Assembly: GCA_022560025.1 (NCBI GenBank)
Contig: JAFISE010000033.1
Coordinates: 173,374 to 237,373, forward strand
DNA: 64,000 bases
Source of the DNA: Stagonosporopsis chrysanthemi
Taxonomy: Eukaryota > Ascomycota > Dothideomycetes > Pleosporales > Didymellaceae
Direction of reading: 5' to 3'
The first letter of the stretch is position 1, and the number at the start of each line of letters is the position of its first letter. Position numbers and translations under genes: made by a program. Positions 20,488-30,665 of the stretch are shown here, piece by piece. Below the pieces are notes generated by a model. That model was not told the origin of the DNA. It did no database searches and saw only the letters and a list, made by a program, of their open reading frames with translations.

Positions 20488-22103
20488 ATGAGCATGCACC
20501 CGGCGCGGCAGGCCTACGTCGAGGAGGCGAATGGCCCCGACGACGCCATGGACGGCATCGACTATGCCAGCGTGCGTGAGTAGCCCCCGCCGCCCCCAGC
20601 ACCCGCACCCGCTCCTGCTCCGTACTGACGTGCCCAGCGCTCGACCGCAACCACGCCATGCCCGGCGGCGGCAGCGCCAGCAACCCCATGGCCTCGGACC
20701 TGCTCGCCGAGTTTGAGCGCAAGAAGCGCGCCGCCAACCTCATCGTGCCCACCGCCGACCGCGACGTCAAGCTGCGCCTGCGCGCTCTGAAGGAGCCCAT
20801 CACCCTGTTCGGCGAGGGCCCCTCGGACAGACGCGACCGCCTGCGCGCGCTGCTGGCCGACGCCGCCGAGGCTGGCGACGAGGATGCCGAGCATGTCGTC
20901 ATGGACGAGGCCGACGCGCCTGGCGACGAGCAGGACGAGTTCTACACACAGGGCACGCAGTCGCTGCTGGACGCCCGCCGCGACATGGCCCGATTCTCGC
21001 TCCCGCGCGCAAAGCAGCGCATTGCGTACCAGCGGCAAGAGGCCACCATACCGCTGAAGGCGCACGTCGACCACCGCAACAAGATCAAAGACACGCTGAA
21101 GGGCTTTGAGCTGTACGGATCGCAGACCGCAGACCGTCCCGTCAGCATCGTGCGCATGTCGCCAAACGGCCAGTACGTCGCATACGGCACATGGGGCGGC
21201 AAGGTCGCGTTACTCGAGGTCCCCAGTCTGGAGCAGAAGAAGACCTACCGCGGAGGGCACGCAGAGCGCACTACAGGCATCGACTGGGCACCCGGCGCCA
21301 CACTCGCCGGCAGCACCGTCTCGGCCGGCAGCGTCAACTTTGCATCTGGCGGCGCAGGGGGAAAGGTCCAGCTCTGGTCTCTCGACTCCGACAAGCCCCT
21401 CCGCACCCTCGAAGGCCACACCGAGCGCGTCTGCCGCCTCGCCTTCCACCCCTCGGGCCGCTACCTCGCCTCCGCCTCCGACGACACGACCTGGCGCCTG
21501 TGGAACGTCGAGACCGGCCAGGAGCTCCTCACCCAAGAAGGCCACTCCAAGGAAGTCTACACCGTCTCCTTCAACCAGGACGGCTCGCTCCTCGCCAGCG
21601 CCGGCCTCGACAGCATCGGCCGCGTGTGGGACGTCCGCACAGGCCGCGTCATCTACATGCTGGAATCGCACATCAAGCCCATCTACGGTATCGACTGGGC
21701 CGCCGACGGCCACCGCCTGCTCACCGGCTCCGGCGACGGCTTCATCAAGTGCTGGGACGTGCGTGCTATGCGCGAGACGAACAGCATCGCCGCCAACACC
21801 GGCGGCGTGACGGATCTGCAATGGTACGCTGGTACGGACGGGCCTGCAAGCAACGTTGCCCTACAAACAAACGACGACGGCGAGCTAGTACCCAAGAAGG
21901 CATCCACCTTTGTCGTGTCTTCTGGCTTCGACAAGAACGTGCACATCTTCTCCGCAGACGACTGGGCGCACTGCAAGACGCTGCAGGGCCACTCTGGCCC
22001 CGTCTTCAGCGTCAATGTCTCGGGCGACGCCGCGTGGATTGTCAGCGGCGGCAAGGACCGCACCGTGAAGCTGTGGGCGAGGGAGGACGGCGAGGGGATA
22101 TGA
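20488..22103 (+). CDS. PRP4: U4/U6 snRNP-associated WD40 protein Prp4
   Basis: Two exons (20488-20575, 20638-22103) give 517 residues. After a short N-terminal region comes the PRP4-like motif (LDRNHAMP, then DRDVKLRLRALKEPITLFGEGPSDRRDRLR, about 60-115), the segment shared with Prp18 that binds U4/U6 snRNP partners. Seven WD40 repeats fill the C-terminal two thirds, with GH...WD signatures such as GHTERVCRLAFHPSG, ASDDTTWRLWNVE and GHSGPVFSVNVSGDAAW. Prp4 joins Prp3 on the U4/U6 snRNP and is needed to build the tri-snRNP, the same particle in which Snu114 works. The first exon encodes only 29 residues and was placed by its GTGAGT donor and by frame agreement. Confidence 0.93.
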
Positions 22104-22230
22104 GACAGTGGTGGCTGAAAACGGGTCGCAGCAGCTGAATTGGGGAGATGTGGTATCGTACCGACGAGTCGGAAAGGGGTAGAAGCAAGGCCGGCTCGAA
22201 TAGGAGCATTGCACACGGCATACAAGACCA

Positions 22231-22410
22231 CGCGGTAGGAATCAAGGACTACGCAATAAGAATCAAGACTACGTAATAAGAATCAAGACTACGCAATAAG
22301 AATCAAGACTACGTAATAAGAATCAAGACTACGCAATAAGAATCAAGACTACGCGGTAGGAATCAGGCCTACGCAATAAGAATCAAGACTACGCAATAAG
22401 AATCAGGTCT
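22231..22410. repeat. 20-bp minisatellite, 9 copies (ACGYAATAAGAATCAAGACT)
   Basis: Nine head-to-tail 20-bp units in exact register. Two (first and seventh) have CGGTAGG in place of CAATAAG, and C/T alternates at the fourth base. Lies about 130 bp after the PRP4 stop. Confidence 0.92.
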
Positions 22411-22983
22411 ACCCGGGCGTGAGGAGGATGTAGTCCTTGAACAAATCCATCGAAACATCCAATCTACAGCATTCAAGAATCATTCAAGAATTGCACGTCC
22501 CAGCCTGAATAGTGCAAGTTTCCCCCAAGCTCATGGGTTTTCGCTGTACAACACAACGCGGGCCCGTTTCCCACGATAGGAAGAAGTTTAAAAAAAAGCA
22601 AAACACAAAACGACTCAAAACTTATACTGCTCACCAACATCCTTAATACACCCTACTCTACCCTACCGTCTGCCCTTTTGAGAAGAAAAAAAAAAGACCC
22701 CCCCCACAAACTCACCTCACTCGGCACAACAGCCCCCAGCGCTGCGACAAAGCCCCCTTACCCATCTTCCAGCCCATCACCATGCAATGCAATGCAACAA
22801 CGCGCTCATGACTCCGCGTCTCCTCAGCCCCTTGCTTCCCCACTCCCGACAGTATAGTACAGTGCCACGAAATCCCCCCCGTCCCACCACGTGCCTCCCA
22901 TCCTGTTGCACAGAAACGGGGGAGGGCATGTGCGCTTTGGGTCTCTTTCTTCCCGCTTGTGCGAGGGAGGATTGGGATGGATG

Positions 22984-23075
22984 TGGAGATGAGATGGAGA
23001 TGAGACGGAGACGAGATGGAGATGAGACGGAGACGAGATGGAGATGGAGATGAGATGGAGATGGAGATGGAGATA
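22984..23075. repeat. (GAGATG)n purine-rich microsatellite
   Basis: Irregular GAGATG/GAGACG/GAGATGG units for about 90 bp, entirely purine-rich on the + strand apart from T/C at one position. Confidence 0.85.
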
Positions 23076-23634
23076 AAGAAGAGATCGGGTTAATTAGGAG
23101 TTGACAAAGAATTGCATTGGATCAGGTAGAGGAGGGTGCTGGGTATACAATACCAATTGCCAATGTGCTAGACGACAAGCAAACTGTATATCTATATTAC
23201 AGCAGCGATTGATACCGCACAAATTCTGCTGCCGAGACATACAATACATGGACCACTTTGACCTCGGCAGGCAGATACGCGACTGATACCTACATACACC
23301 AGACGTTTTACAACCAAGAAGAAACATGAAGCATCACTGCCTATTGCACCACCTCGGCGAGCAGAGCCGGTAGCCTCAATCAGGTTCACCGCAACATGGC
23401 GTCGCGTCGCGTCGTGCGGATAGAGATGTACATCAGCTACTGTATGGGAGATCGAGTCCGCTTCCAGCATCGACGCAGTGCAGTGGGATCCATTGCGCTC
23501 CACTCTTCTACCCCGTATTCGCCTCTTGGATGCAAGAAACAGTCGCGTCCCAGCCTCGCCAGATCCACTGCGTGCTGCAAATATCACGCCGCAGTGTGGA
23601 GTTGGTCTACCAAGTGGGGGGGGGGCAGCTGGAC

Positions 23635-23677
23635 GTATGTATGTATGTATGTATGTATGTATGTATGTATGTATGTA
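23635..23677. repeat. (GTAT)n tetranucleotide microsatellite
   Basis: About ten perfect GTAT units followed by GTACATAC. Confidence 0.9.
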
Positions 23678-26161
23678 CATACCATGGATCACATCAGCCA
23701 GAGCAAGCCCAGTGCTTCGCACGACCTAGATGCACGACGCTCGAGACTGCCTGCTGCCTATGTACTGATAGCAGAACGCGCGGACGCAGCGTCGTTTGAC
23801 AAGGGATCGACGGCCGCTGTTCTTGGGGTTGGTGCTCAAAGCGACTCGATCTCCGGTACTACGTGATCGATAAGCGCATCCCACTCCGCTGCATGCAGTA
23901 GCATGTATTCTCTCCTCCCCATCTCCAATCGAGAGAGCAGGAAGCTGAAACAGCTTCACCGCAACATGTCCGCACGCACAGAAAGAGCAGTTGAAGCGGA
24001 GTACGCGCTTCGGTGTCGCGGAAACGCAAAGTGGATGTCCGGTTCCACTTGACGACCGCGCGAGCCTTGCGCGCGAGTGGTGGCTCTGCAGGTGGCTCGC
24101 GTCGAAACTCGGGCGGACTGGGAGCGTGAGAGACTGCGATGCTCGTACCATTCTTCTCTTCGCGCGTATGTAGGACTGATTCGCGTCCGAGCTCGCCGCG
24201 ATCTGCCGACGTATGCCCAGCGCGAGCTTTGGTCGACTACTGCTCGACGGCGAACATCACGGACGTGCAATGCAATTTCGACTGACGTGCAATTTCGCAG
24301 TGCCAGACTCTGACGTCTTCTGCGCAGGGAACAGCTTGCGGGTTGGACGCAGGGATGGTCAGCCCTACGATGGACCGAGTGAGTCACGCTTTGTTGATGT
24401 TTACCTCGCCAAGCGAGCAGCACAACATTGACGGTTGGTGAGCCGAGCGAGCCATGCAAATCCGCAGGCCGATTCCAGAAGCTGTGGACATGAGTGGACG
24501 CATGCGCCGGCGGGGCCCGGGAAGTGGGTTCCACACCGCTGCAGCCTCACTTTTGAATCTGCATTGTCTGCATTGTCAATTCGCGAATGAGCGCTTGGAA
24601 GGGCGTCGCTGAGCGCCTTCAGAGTTTGAACGAAGAGAATTGCAGCCCAACCTCAGGGCGTGCTTCAGGCCTTAGTGTGTGCGGACAGCACTGGAGACAC
24701 TTTGACATCGGTCAATGCGAACGCAGGGAGCGTGTCCGGTCAGTGTCGGAGCATGTTTGAAGTGGAGGGTGGGAGAAGGTGTTGGAAGATATCATTGGGC
24801 TGGGAGTAGATGCTCAGCCGCGACTGTGTAGGGCTGAAGGTACTATAGCAGCGTTATAGGGTACGCGTACGCGCCAGGGAGCAGGCACTGGCCTCGTCTG
24901 TCCATCTTCCCATAGCGAGAGTAGATCCAATGGGCCTTGCACGGCGATCCCAAGATCCAGACACAGACCCCTACGCTGGACGAGCACAGAACCCAATCTG
25001 GCTCGGCTGGCATGATCTGACGGTGGCTGAGGGCTGTGCGGCCGTGGCGTGTGCATTGCTGCTTACGGCTGCGCAGTGTGACGCGATCTGGGAAAGCAAG
25101 CAGAGGTGAGAGGGAGATTGTACATGTCTTGGATAGATGGAGTGGTGGTTGTACAGCGGGGACACCAAAAGCCTGAGGCGTGCATTGCCCTCGGCTGGAA
25201 GCCGGACGTGGGCGAGGGGAAGAGATTGCGTGTGGTTTGGCGCAAGTGAAGCTTGACAGGCGTGACAAGCCGCGCAGTCCCTCTTCACAGCACGCAGAAT
25301 AGGCGCATGAAATTGACAGGAATGCGAGGCCTGGGCCAATGACGTGCACTCGCTCGCTACGTGTGTAAGCCAGGCAGTCGGTAGCCGCTCGGTTAGCAGA
25401 GCTGTCTCAGGCTGCACAGAACAGCATGCAGTGTTTGCGGCAGACGGCTCCAAGCAGACTGCAGACAGCACCCAGCACGATGGATTACGCAAGGCCGGCA
25501 AGGCAGAGCAACAGGCGCGGGCACGATAACGAGGGCAAACACGGAGCACAGGAAGGGACGTCTGCGGTCCCAGAATAGCCTTGGACATGGCGGGCGGTGG
25601 ATGACTCGTGCACGCCTGGGCGGAGGGATCATGACACCATGGACCAGGACGGGCAAGTCGCGTCGCAAGGTCAGCCCTCCGCGCAGCACGGCGAGCAGAC
25701 AGGCCGGACGCAGAGTGGGCAGGCGCAGGCGCAGGCGCAGAGTGGGAAGGCGCAAAGTGGGAAGTTGGCAGGCGACAAACGGTCGTCGGAGAAAGGCGGG
25801 CCGGGGTCACGACGTCTCACGCGCCGCGGGCTCATGATTACACAGAGCCGACTGCAAGTCACGACTCCCGCGGTGCGCGCTCGACGGGAGAGCAGCGCGC
25901 GCAGGGTGGGAGCGCACGCTGCCTCGACGCGGCGTCGACTGCATGGGGCAGAGTTTTTCGCGGCGGCGCTGCAGCGGCCAAGAGCCGTGCAGCCAATGAC
26001 GGTGGCGGCGACGGGGGCATTTTGCTCGAGGGCCGGCCCGCAAGTCGGCCAAGCGTATTGATGGATTACAGCGGAACGGGGCCTGTCGTACCAGACGACG
26101 ACTGCAGTAGACTGACTGCGCAGAGCGAGAGCGCCGAGCGAGAGCGCCGAGCGCCGGGCGC

Positions 26162-26240
26162 CCAGCACCAGACCAGCACCAGACCAGCACCAGCACCAGC
26201 ACCAGCACCAACACCAGGAGCAGCGCCAGCGCCAGCACCG
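26162..26240. repeat. (CAGCAC)n repeat
   Basis: CAGCAC units with CAGACC, CAACAC and CAGCGC variants for about 75 bp in the GC-rich region upstream of the bZIP gene. Confidence 0.8.
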
Positions 26241-26347
26241 TGGCCAGTAGCAGCGCCTGGCGGCCATGGGCTGTGACGGGCGACAAACGCAGCGCTCGCC
26301 GGCCGTCTGCGCGCTGCCGCCGCCGCACACGCAGCGGGCACGCGAGG

Positions 26348-26388
26348 AGCAGCAGGGCAGCAGGGCAGGGCAGCAGGGCAGCAGGGCA
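26348..26388. repeat. GCAGCAGG tandem repeat
   Basis: GCAGCAGG units, five to six copies, interrupted once. Confidence 0.75.
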
Positions 26389-26749
26389 AACGGCCGTCGC
26401 CGGCAGCCACTCGTTTCGGGGCCAGGCGGGTGCGGTGCTGCAGGCCTACCCGACGCTGCTGAGGCGTCGAATGGGCGTGCCAGGCCGTGTTTCGCGTGCA
26501 TCCCACGGAAGACAGGAAGACACCCTCTGCTGCGTCTGCTCTCCCAGCGCCGCGCCAGAAGAGCCTAGCGCGCGGCCAGGAGCCAGGGTGCTGCGGTGCT
26601 GCGATGCGGCTGGGAGCTTGGGGCTGCGAGCTTGGAGCGTCGAGCGAGCTTCGAGCACACCCCCGCCGGCGCGATAACTAGCTCGCCCTCCCCACCCGCC
26701 GCTGCCCTCGCCCATCGTCTCCCCAGCACCCCGTCCGGCCAGCGTCTCC

Positions 26750-26810
26750 CAGCAACAGCAGCACCAGCACCAGCAGCACCAGCACCAGCACCAGCACCAG
26801 CACCAGCAGT
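26750..26810. repeat. (CAGCAC)n repeat, second array
   Basis: Second CAGCAC/CAGCAG array, about 60 bp, 200 bp before the bZIP start; same unit and strand as the array at 26162. Confidence 0.85.
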
Positions 26811-27008
26811 GCCTGCGCCCGCCCGCCCCCTCGCTTAGCAGAACGCAGAACGCACAACACAGAACGCGCTCCGCCCTGTGCCCGCCGTCCAACGCCGGCC
26901 AAACGCGCGCTGCCAGGCCCGCCATCGAGATTGCCCCATTGAGCAATCCACACCGCCAGTCCGCCCCACCCCGGTGCGCTTGCTACAAGACTCCAGCACG
27001 CCCGCGCC

Positions 27009-29041
27009 ATGGACTTGGACTTTTCCACCACTAACCCCCAGACTCACATGGACTTCCACCGGCCCTCGTCGACGCTGTCCAGCAACGACCGCAAGCCCGC
27101 CGCCTTTGCCTTTGACGACCACCACGCCCTGGACGCCGCCCTCCTCGACACCCCCACCCTCATGTCGCCCTCGACCTCCACCCAGGGCATCTTCTCGCCC
27201 GACGCCTCCATCTGGGACGACTTCTCCCAAGCCCACTTTGTCGACCGCACCGCCTCCAGCTCCGTCGTCAACTCCAACATCAACAACCCCTTCTTCACCG
27301 AGCAGAGCAACAACCCCTTCGCCCGCCTGCCCCCCAACCAGGCCGCCACCTACGGCCAGCAGTCGTGGCCCATGGACAACTCGGGCATCCGCACCCCGAC
27401 CGCCCCCAAGCCCTCGAATCCCTTCGGCCCCGGCGACTTTGGCGTCCAGTCGGCCTTTGTCGCCCAGCCCCAGCCCCAGCACCAGCCCCAGCAGCACATG
27501 TTCCACGGACTCCCCGTCGACACAAACGTCCGCCCCAGCGCCGTCTTCCCCAACCCCGTTGTCGACCGCCCCATGTCGCCCCACACCCACTCGGACTGGA
27601 TGGCCTTTAACCAGCAGGAGATGGACTCGCGTCCCGGGCCCAAGCGCATGAGGCCCAACACCCCGCCGCCCCGCGGCTTCTCCCCTCGCCGCGACGGCGG
27701 CATCCGCAAGAAGAACGCCCGCTTCGACATCCCCGCCGAGCGCAACCTCTTCAACATCGACCAGCTCATTGCCAACTGCACCAACGAGGACGAGATGAAG
27801 GAGCTTAAGCAGCAGAAGCGACTCCTCCGCAATAGGCAGGCCGCGTACGTACCTCCTCGCATTTGGTTCAGCGTTCCTCGCTTGGCCCGCTCCATCCTTT
27901 GGTCCCTGCTTCCATTGTTCATCCTCCGCTAACGCATCGCAGTCTTGACTCTCGGCAACGCAAGAAGAAGCACACCGAGGAGCTCGAGGAGGAGAAGAAG
28001 GGCTGGATCGAGAAAATGTGCGGCATGCAGGATGACTTTGCTACCATGCGTGTCGAGTATGACCAGCTCGTTGCCGAGAAGGAGAATTGGCATCGCGAGT
28101 CCATGGACATGCATCACATGATCAACCAGCTGCAGTTTGACAAGGAAGAGCTCGTCCGCAACCACACGCTCGAGACCGGTGAGCTTCGCAAGAAGGTTGC
28201 CGTCCTCACCGAGCGTCTGGAGAACAGCTCCACCAACATGGCCGCCGCTCCCAGCTCCACCTTTACCGACTTCGCTTCTGAGATGGACAACCTCAACATG
28301 GGGAACAATGAGTGGGACAACTACATCTTTGTCAACGACTTCGCCTCCGACACCCAGACCCCCCAGGAGCCCATGGCTATCGTGCCTCGCGCCAAGGAGG
28401 AGAAGGAGCCCGTCGCTTCTGGTCTTTTGCTCATGCTGCTGCTGTGTGGTGCCTTTGTCGCTAGCAAGTCCGGCTCTGGCGCTGCCCCGCCTATGCCTCG
28501 CATGCCTGACGAGGTCCGTGCTGCCTCTGCTGATGTTCTCGATAGCATCCTCAAGGATGCTGGTGTCTCTTCTGCTTTCACCGAGCAAGGTCTCATTGCC
28601 AACGCCGTGACCGGCATGGAGCCTACTCCATCCGGCATGGCATGGCCCTCGGCGACTGTATCCGGATCTCGTCTCGATCAGCTGCACTCCCGGCTCGCTG
28701 CCCCGACCAAGGACCAGGAGACCGAGCAGCTGTTCTCCATCACCCCTGCGCAGTACAATAGCATGACCTCTCTCGACTTCACCCGCCCTCGCTACAGTGT
28801 TGGCAGCGACGACCTCAACGACCCTCTTTCGCCTTCGCAACCGTCGCACCGCCGCAACCTCGCCGCCACTCTTGCCGCCATGCGCGAGCACAACAAGGGC
28901 GACTCCGCTGCTGAGGTCTACACCCGCAGTCTCCTCTGGGACAAGATCTCTCCTGAAGTCGTTCACGAGTTCAAGCGCATCGTCGAGGAGTCTACTGCCA
29001 TGTCGAGGCCCAGCACATCCGAAGGAGTGACGGCTGAGTAG
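27009..29041 (+). CDS. bZIP transcription factor with a hydrophobic, possibly membrane-spanning segment
   Basis: Two exons (27009-27844, 27943-29041) give 644 residues; the 98-bp intron splits the basic region codon for Ala279. The basic region (KQQKRLLRNRQAALDSRQRKK, N-x7-R present) and a zipper/coiled coil run about 265-370. N-terminal to it is a long Pro/Ser/Gln-rich region with QPQPQHQPQQ, likely activating. C-terminal at about 437-453 is GLLLMLLLCGAFVAS, a 16-17 residue hydrophobic run flanked by KEEKEP and KSGSG. This raises the possibility of a membrane-tethered factor of the ATF6 kind. A C-terminal segment with VYTRSLLWDKISPEVVHEF ends the protein. The basic region resembles uncharacterised fungal bZIPs near the MeaB/FlbB groups; I do not assign orthology. 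Confidence 0.85.
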
Positions 29042-30665
29042 ACACCAGCGTCCACCTTTCACAACCACAACAACCACAACCACAACCACAACCACAAACA
29101 TAACAACCTTTTCTGCGTCCGACATTCTGTCGCGACGTTCTGCATCACTATGTTCTAGCATAGCGCTTTCCTTCTTCCCGCTGGCGAGCGGCTTCCCTTT
29201 GAGACAACTTGCATCGTCGGCTCCCGCCGTCTTTTCCTTCTCGCCTTCTGCCTGGCCATCTTTTCTACATCTGGGACGGCAACGTCGACACCATTTCACG
29301 ATTACATCGCTGAGCATACATGGCGGTTGCATTTTGCTTCGGGGTCTGTCGTGGTGGCTACCACGGCCACCGTTTATTTGCTGCTTCACATATTCGCTAT
29401 CTATTTTCCTTGGTCCTTTTTTTTTTGTTTTGTGTTTTATTGATTTTCCAGCAGAGCGTAGCGAGCGAGCGTGTCCTTTCCGTGGCTTTCTTATGTCTAT
29501 ATGATGAGATGAGTTGAGATGGGTTGAGAGAGATTGGATATCACAATCACGATCACAACAAGGCTGAGGAGACAAACCATGTACGCGCTACGACACTGTA
29601 TATGAATTACGGCTGAAGACGTCCGGCTCCCGCCGCGTCAGCGACAGACTGAACATTTCTTACGATTGAGTATATCTATTAGCTAGCTAGTTGGAGGATG
29701 CGACGAGCACAGGCAAATCTACACTTTTTCAGAGGTCGAGCGCTTTTGGCTCGGCCCTCCCTGCCTACACCTTGTCTCCCTATCCTGCTACTGTCGATGG
29801 CCCTCCTCTGTCAATGCCGACGCCCACTTCCCGACATTGCTACGTGACTAATCAGCAAGCAAGCTTTCTCCCCATCGTCCACCACGCCGATCCCAACACA
29901 GCCCACAAGTCCCTCTCCGTGGCTGTGACTGGACAGCGCAAAAACCTAGTGAAACACCACGCGCCCAGCGTGGAGACAAACGAAAAAAAGGCGTGAACGT
30001 TAATTACCCCAGTCCACAAATGCTGATTGGCCGCGTTTGTGATATTCCCCTCCTCTAGATGCATAACCATGGCGCTACTGGGTGGGTGGGTGGGGACTGG
30101 GGAGTGGGGAGTTGTCAGTGTGAGAAGCACCGAACGCGCAGTGCGCGGGAAGCAGACAGAGACGGGAGCTAGGTATTCTTCTGGCCCCGAGCGCTCTCGT
30201 GTGCACATACATACAGTACAATACAATACAATGCCCACTGATCGCCGTGTCGTTGTGGTGGGCAGGGGCTGTGACACGGCCTCGTTGCTCTGCTACGCGC
30301 GCATGTATACAATACGCCGTTTTGTGGCGCCGCACGCTCTGCGCGTGCCAGTGCGTAGCGGGAAGGCGGTGACGGGTGACTACTGCCGGCGTCACGAGAG
30401 GGTCGGTTGTGGTGTCCGTACCTCTTGATGGGGGGTTGACAGGTAGGGTGTGCACGGCACGTCACGACGGAAGTATCTGGGGGGAGGGGGCTTGTGCAAG
30501 CTGAGTCTTGGAGCCTTGAATTTTCAAGGACCCGGTTGTAGTTGTAAGGGGGGAAATGGTAGCATTGCCTCGAACCAAGTGCTGTGAAAAGGGTATCTAT
30601 CTCCTTGTTCTCCAAGCCGGTGGTCTCGCCGTACCGCCATGCCTCTCTCCAAAGCATGAATGAGA
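29042..30665. other. Intergenic between convergent bZIP and Sel1 genes
   Basis: 1.6 kb with no supported gene. A CAACCACAAC-type repeat follows the bZIP stop (about 29058-29100) and a T-rich tract lies near 29410-29435. The long minus-strand frame over this region is an antisense shadow of the bZIP gene. Confidence 0.4.

Larger units (their letters stand above)
22104..27008. other. Gene-free, repeat-rich 4.9-kb region upstream of the bZIP gene
   Basis: No frame here shows a recognisable domain, a plausible start context or consistent coding character. Long frames on both strands around 23.9-26.9 kb are by-products of high GC and of CAGCAC-type repeats. The stretch contains five simple-repeat arrays (listed separately) and the last kilobase is very CA/GC-rich. 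It may be a long promoter plus 5' leader of the bZIP gene, or hold a non-coding RNA; neither can be shown from sequence. Confidence 0.45.

Noticed and set aside
23956..26946. Several minus-strand frames of 140-280 codons
   Set aside because: Arg/Ser/Ala/Cys-rich translations of GC-rich and CAGCAC-repeat DNA, overlapping each other in different frames; no start context, no splice partners, no domain.
27929..29575. 548-codon minus-strand frame opposite the bZIP gene
   Set aside because: Shadow of the strongly biased sense gene; composition is Val/Gly/Arg filler with no recognisable fold.
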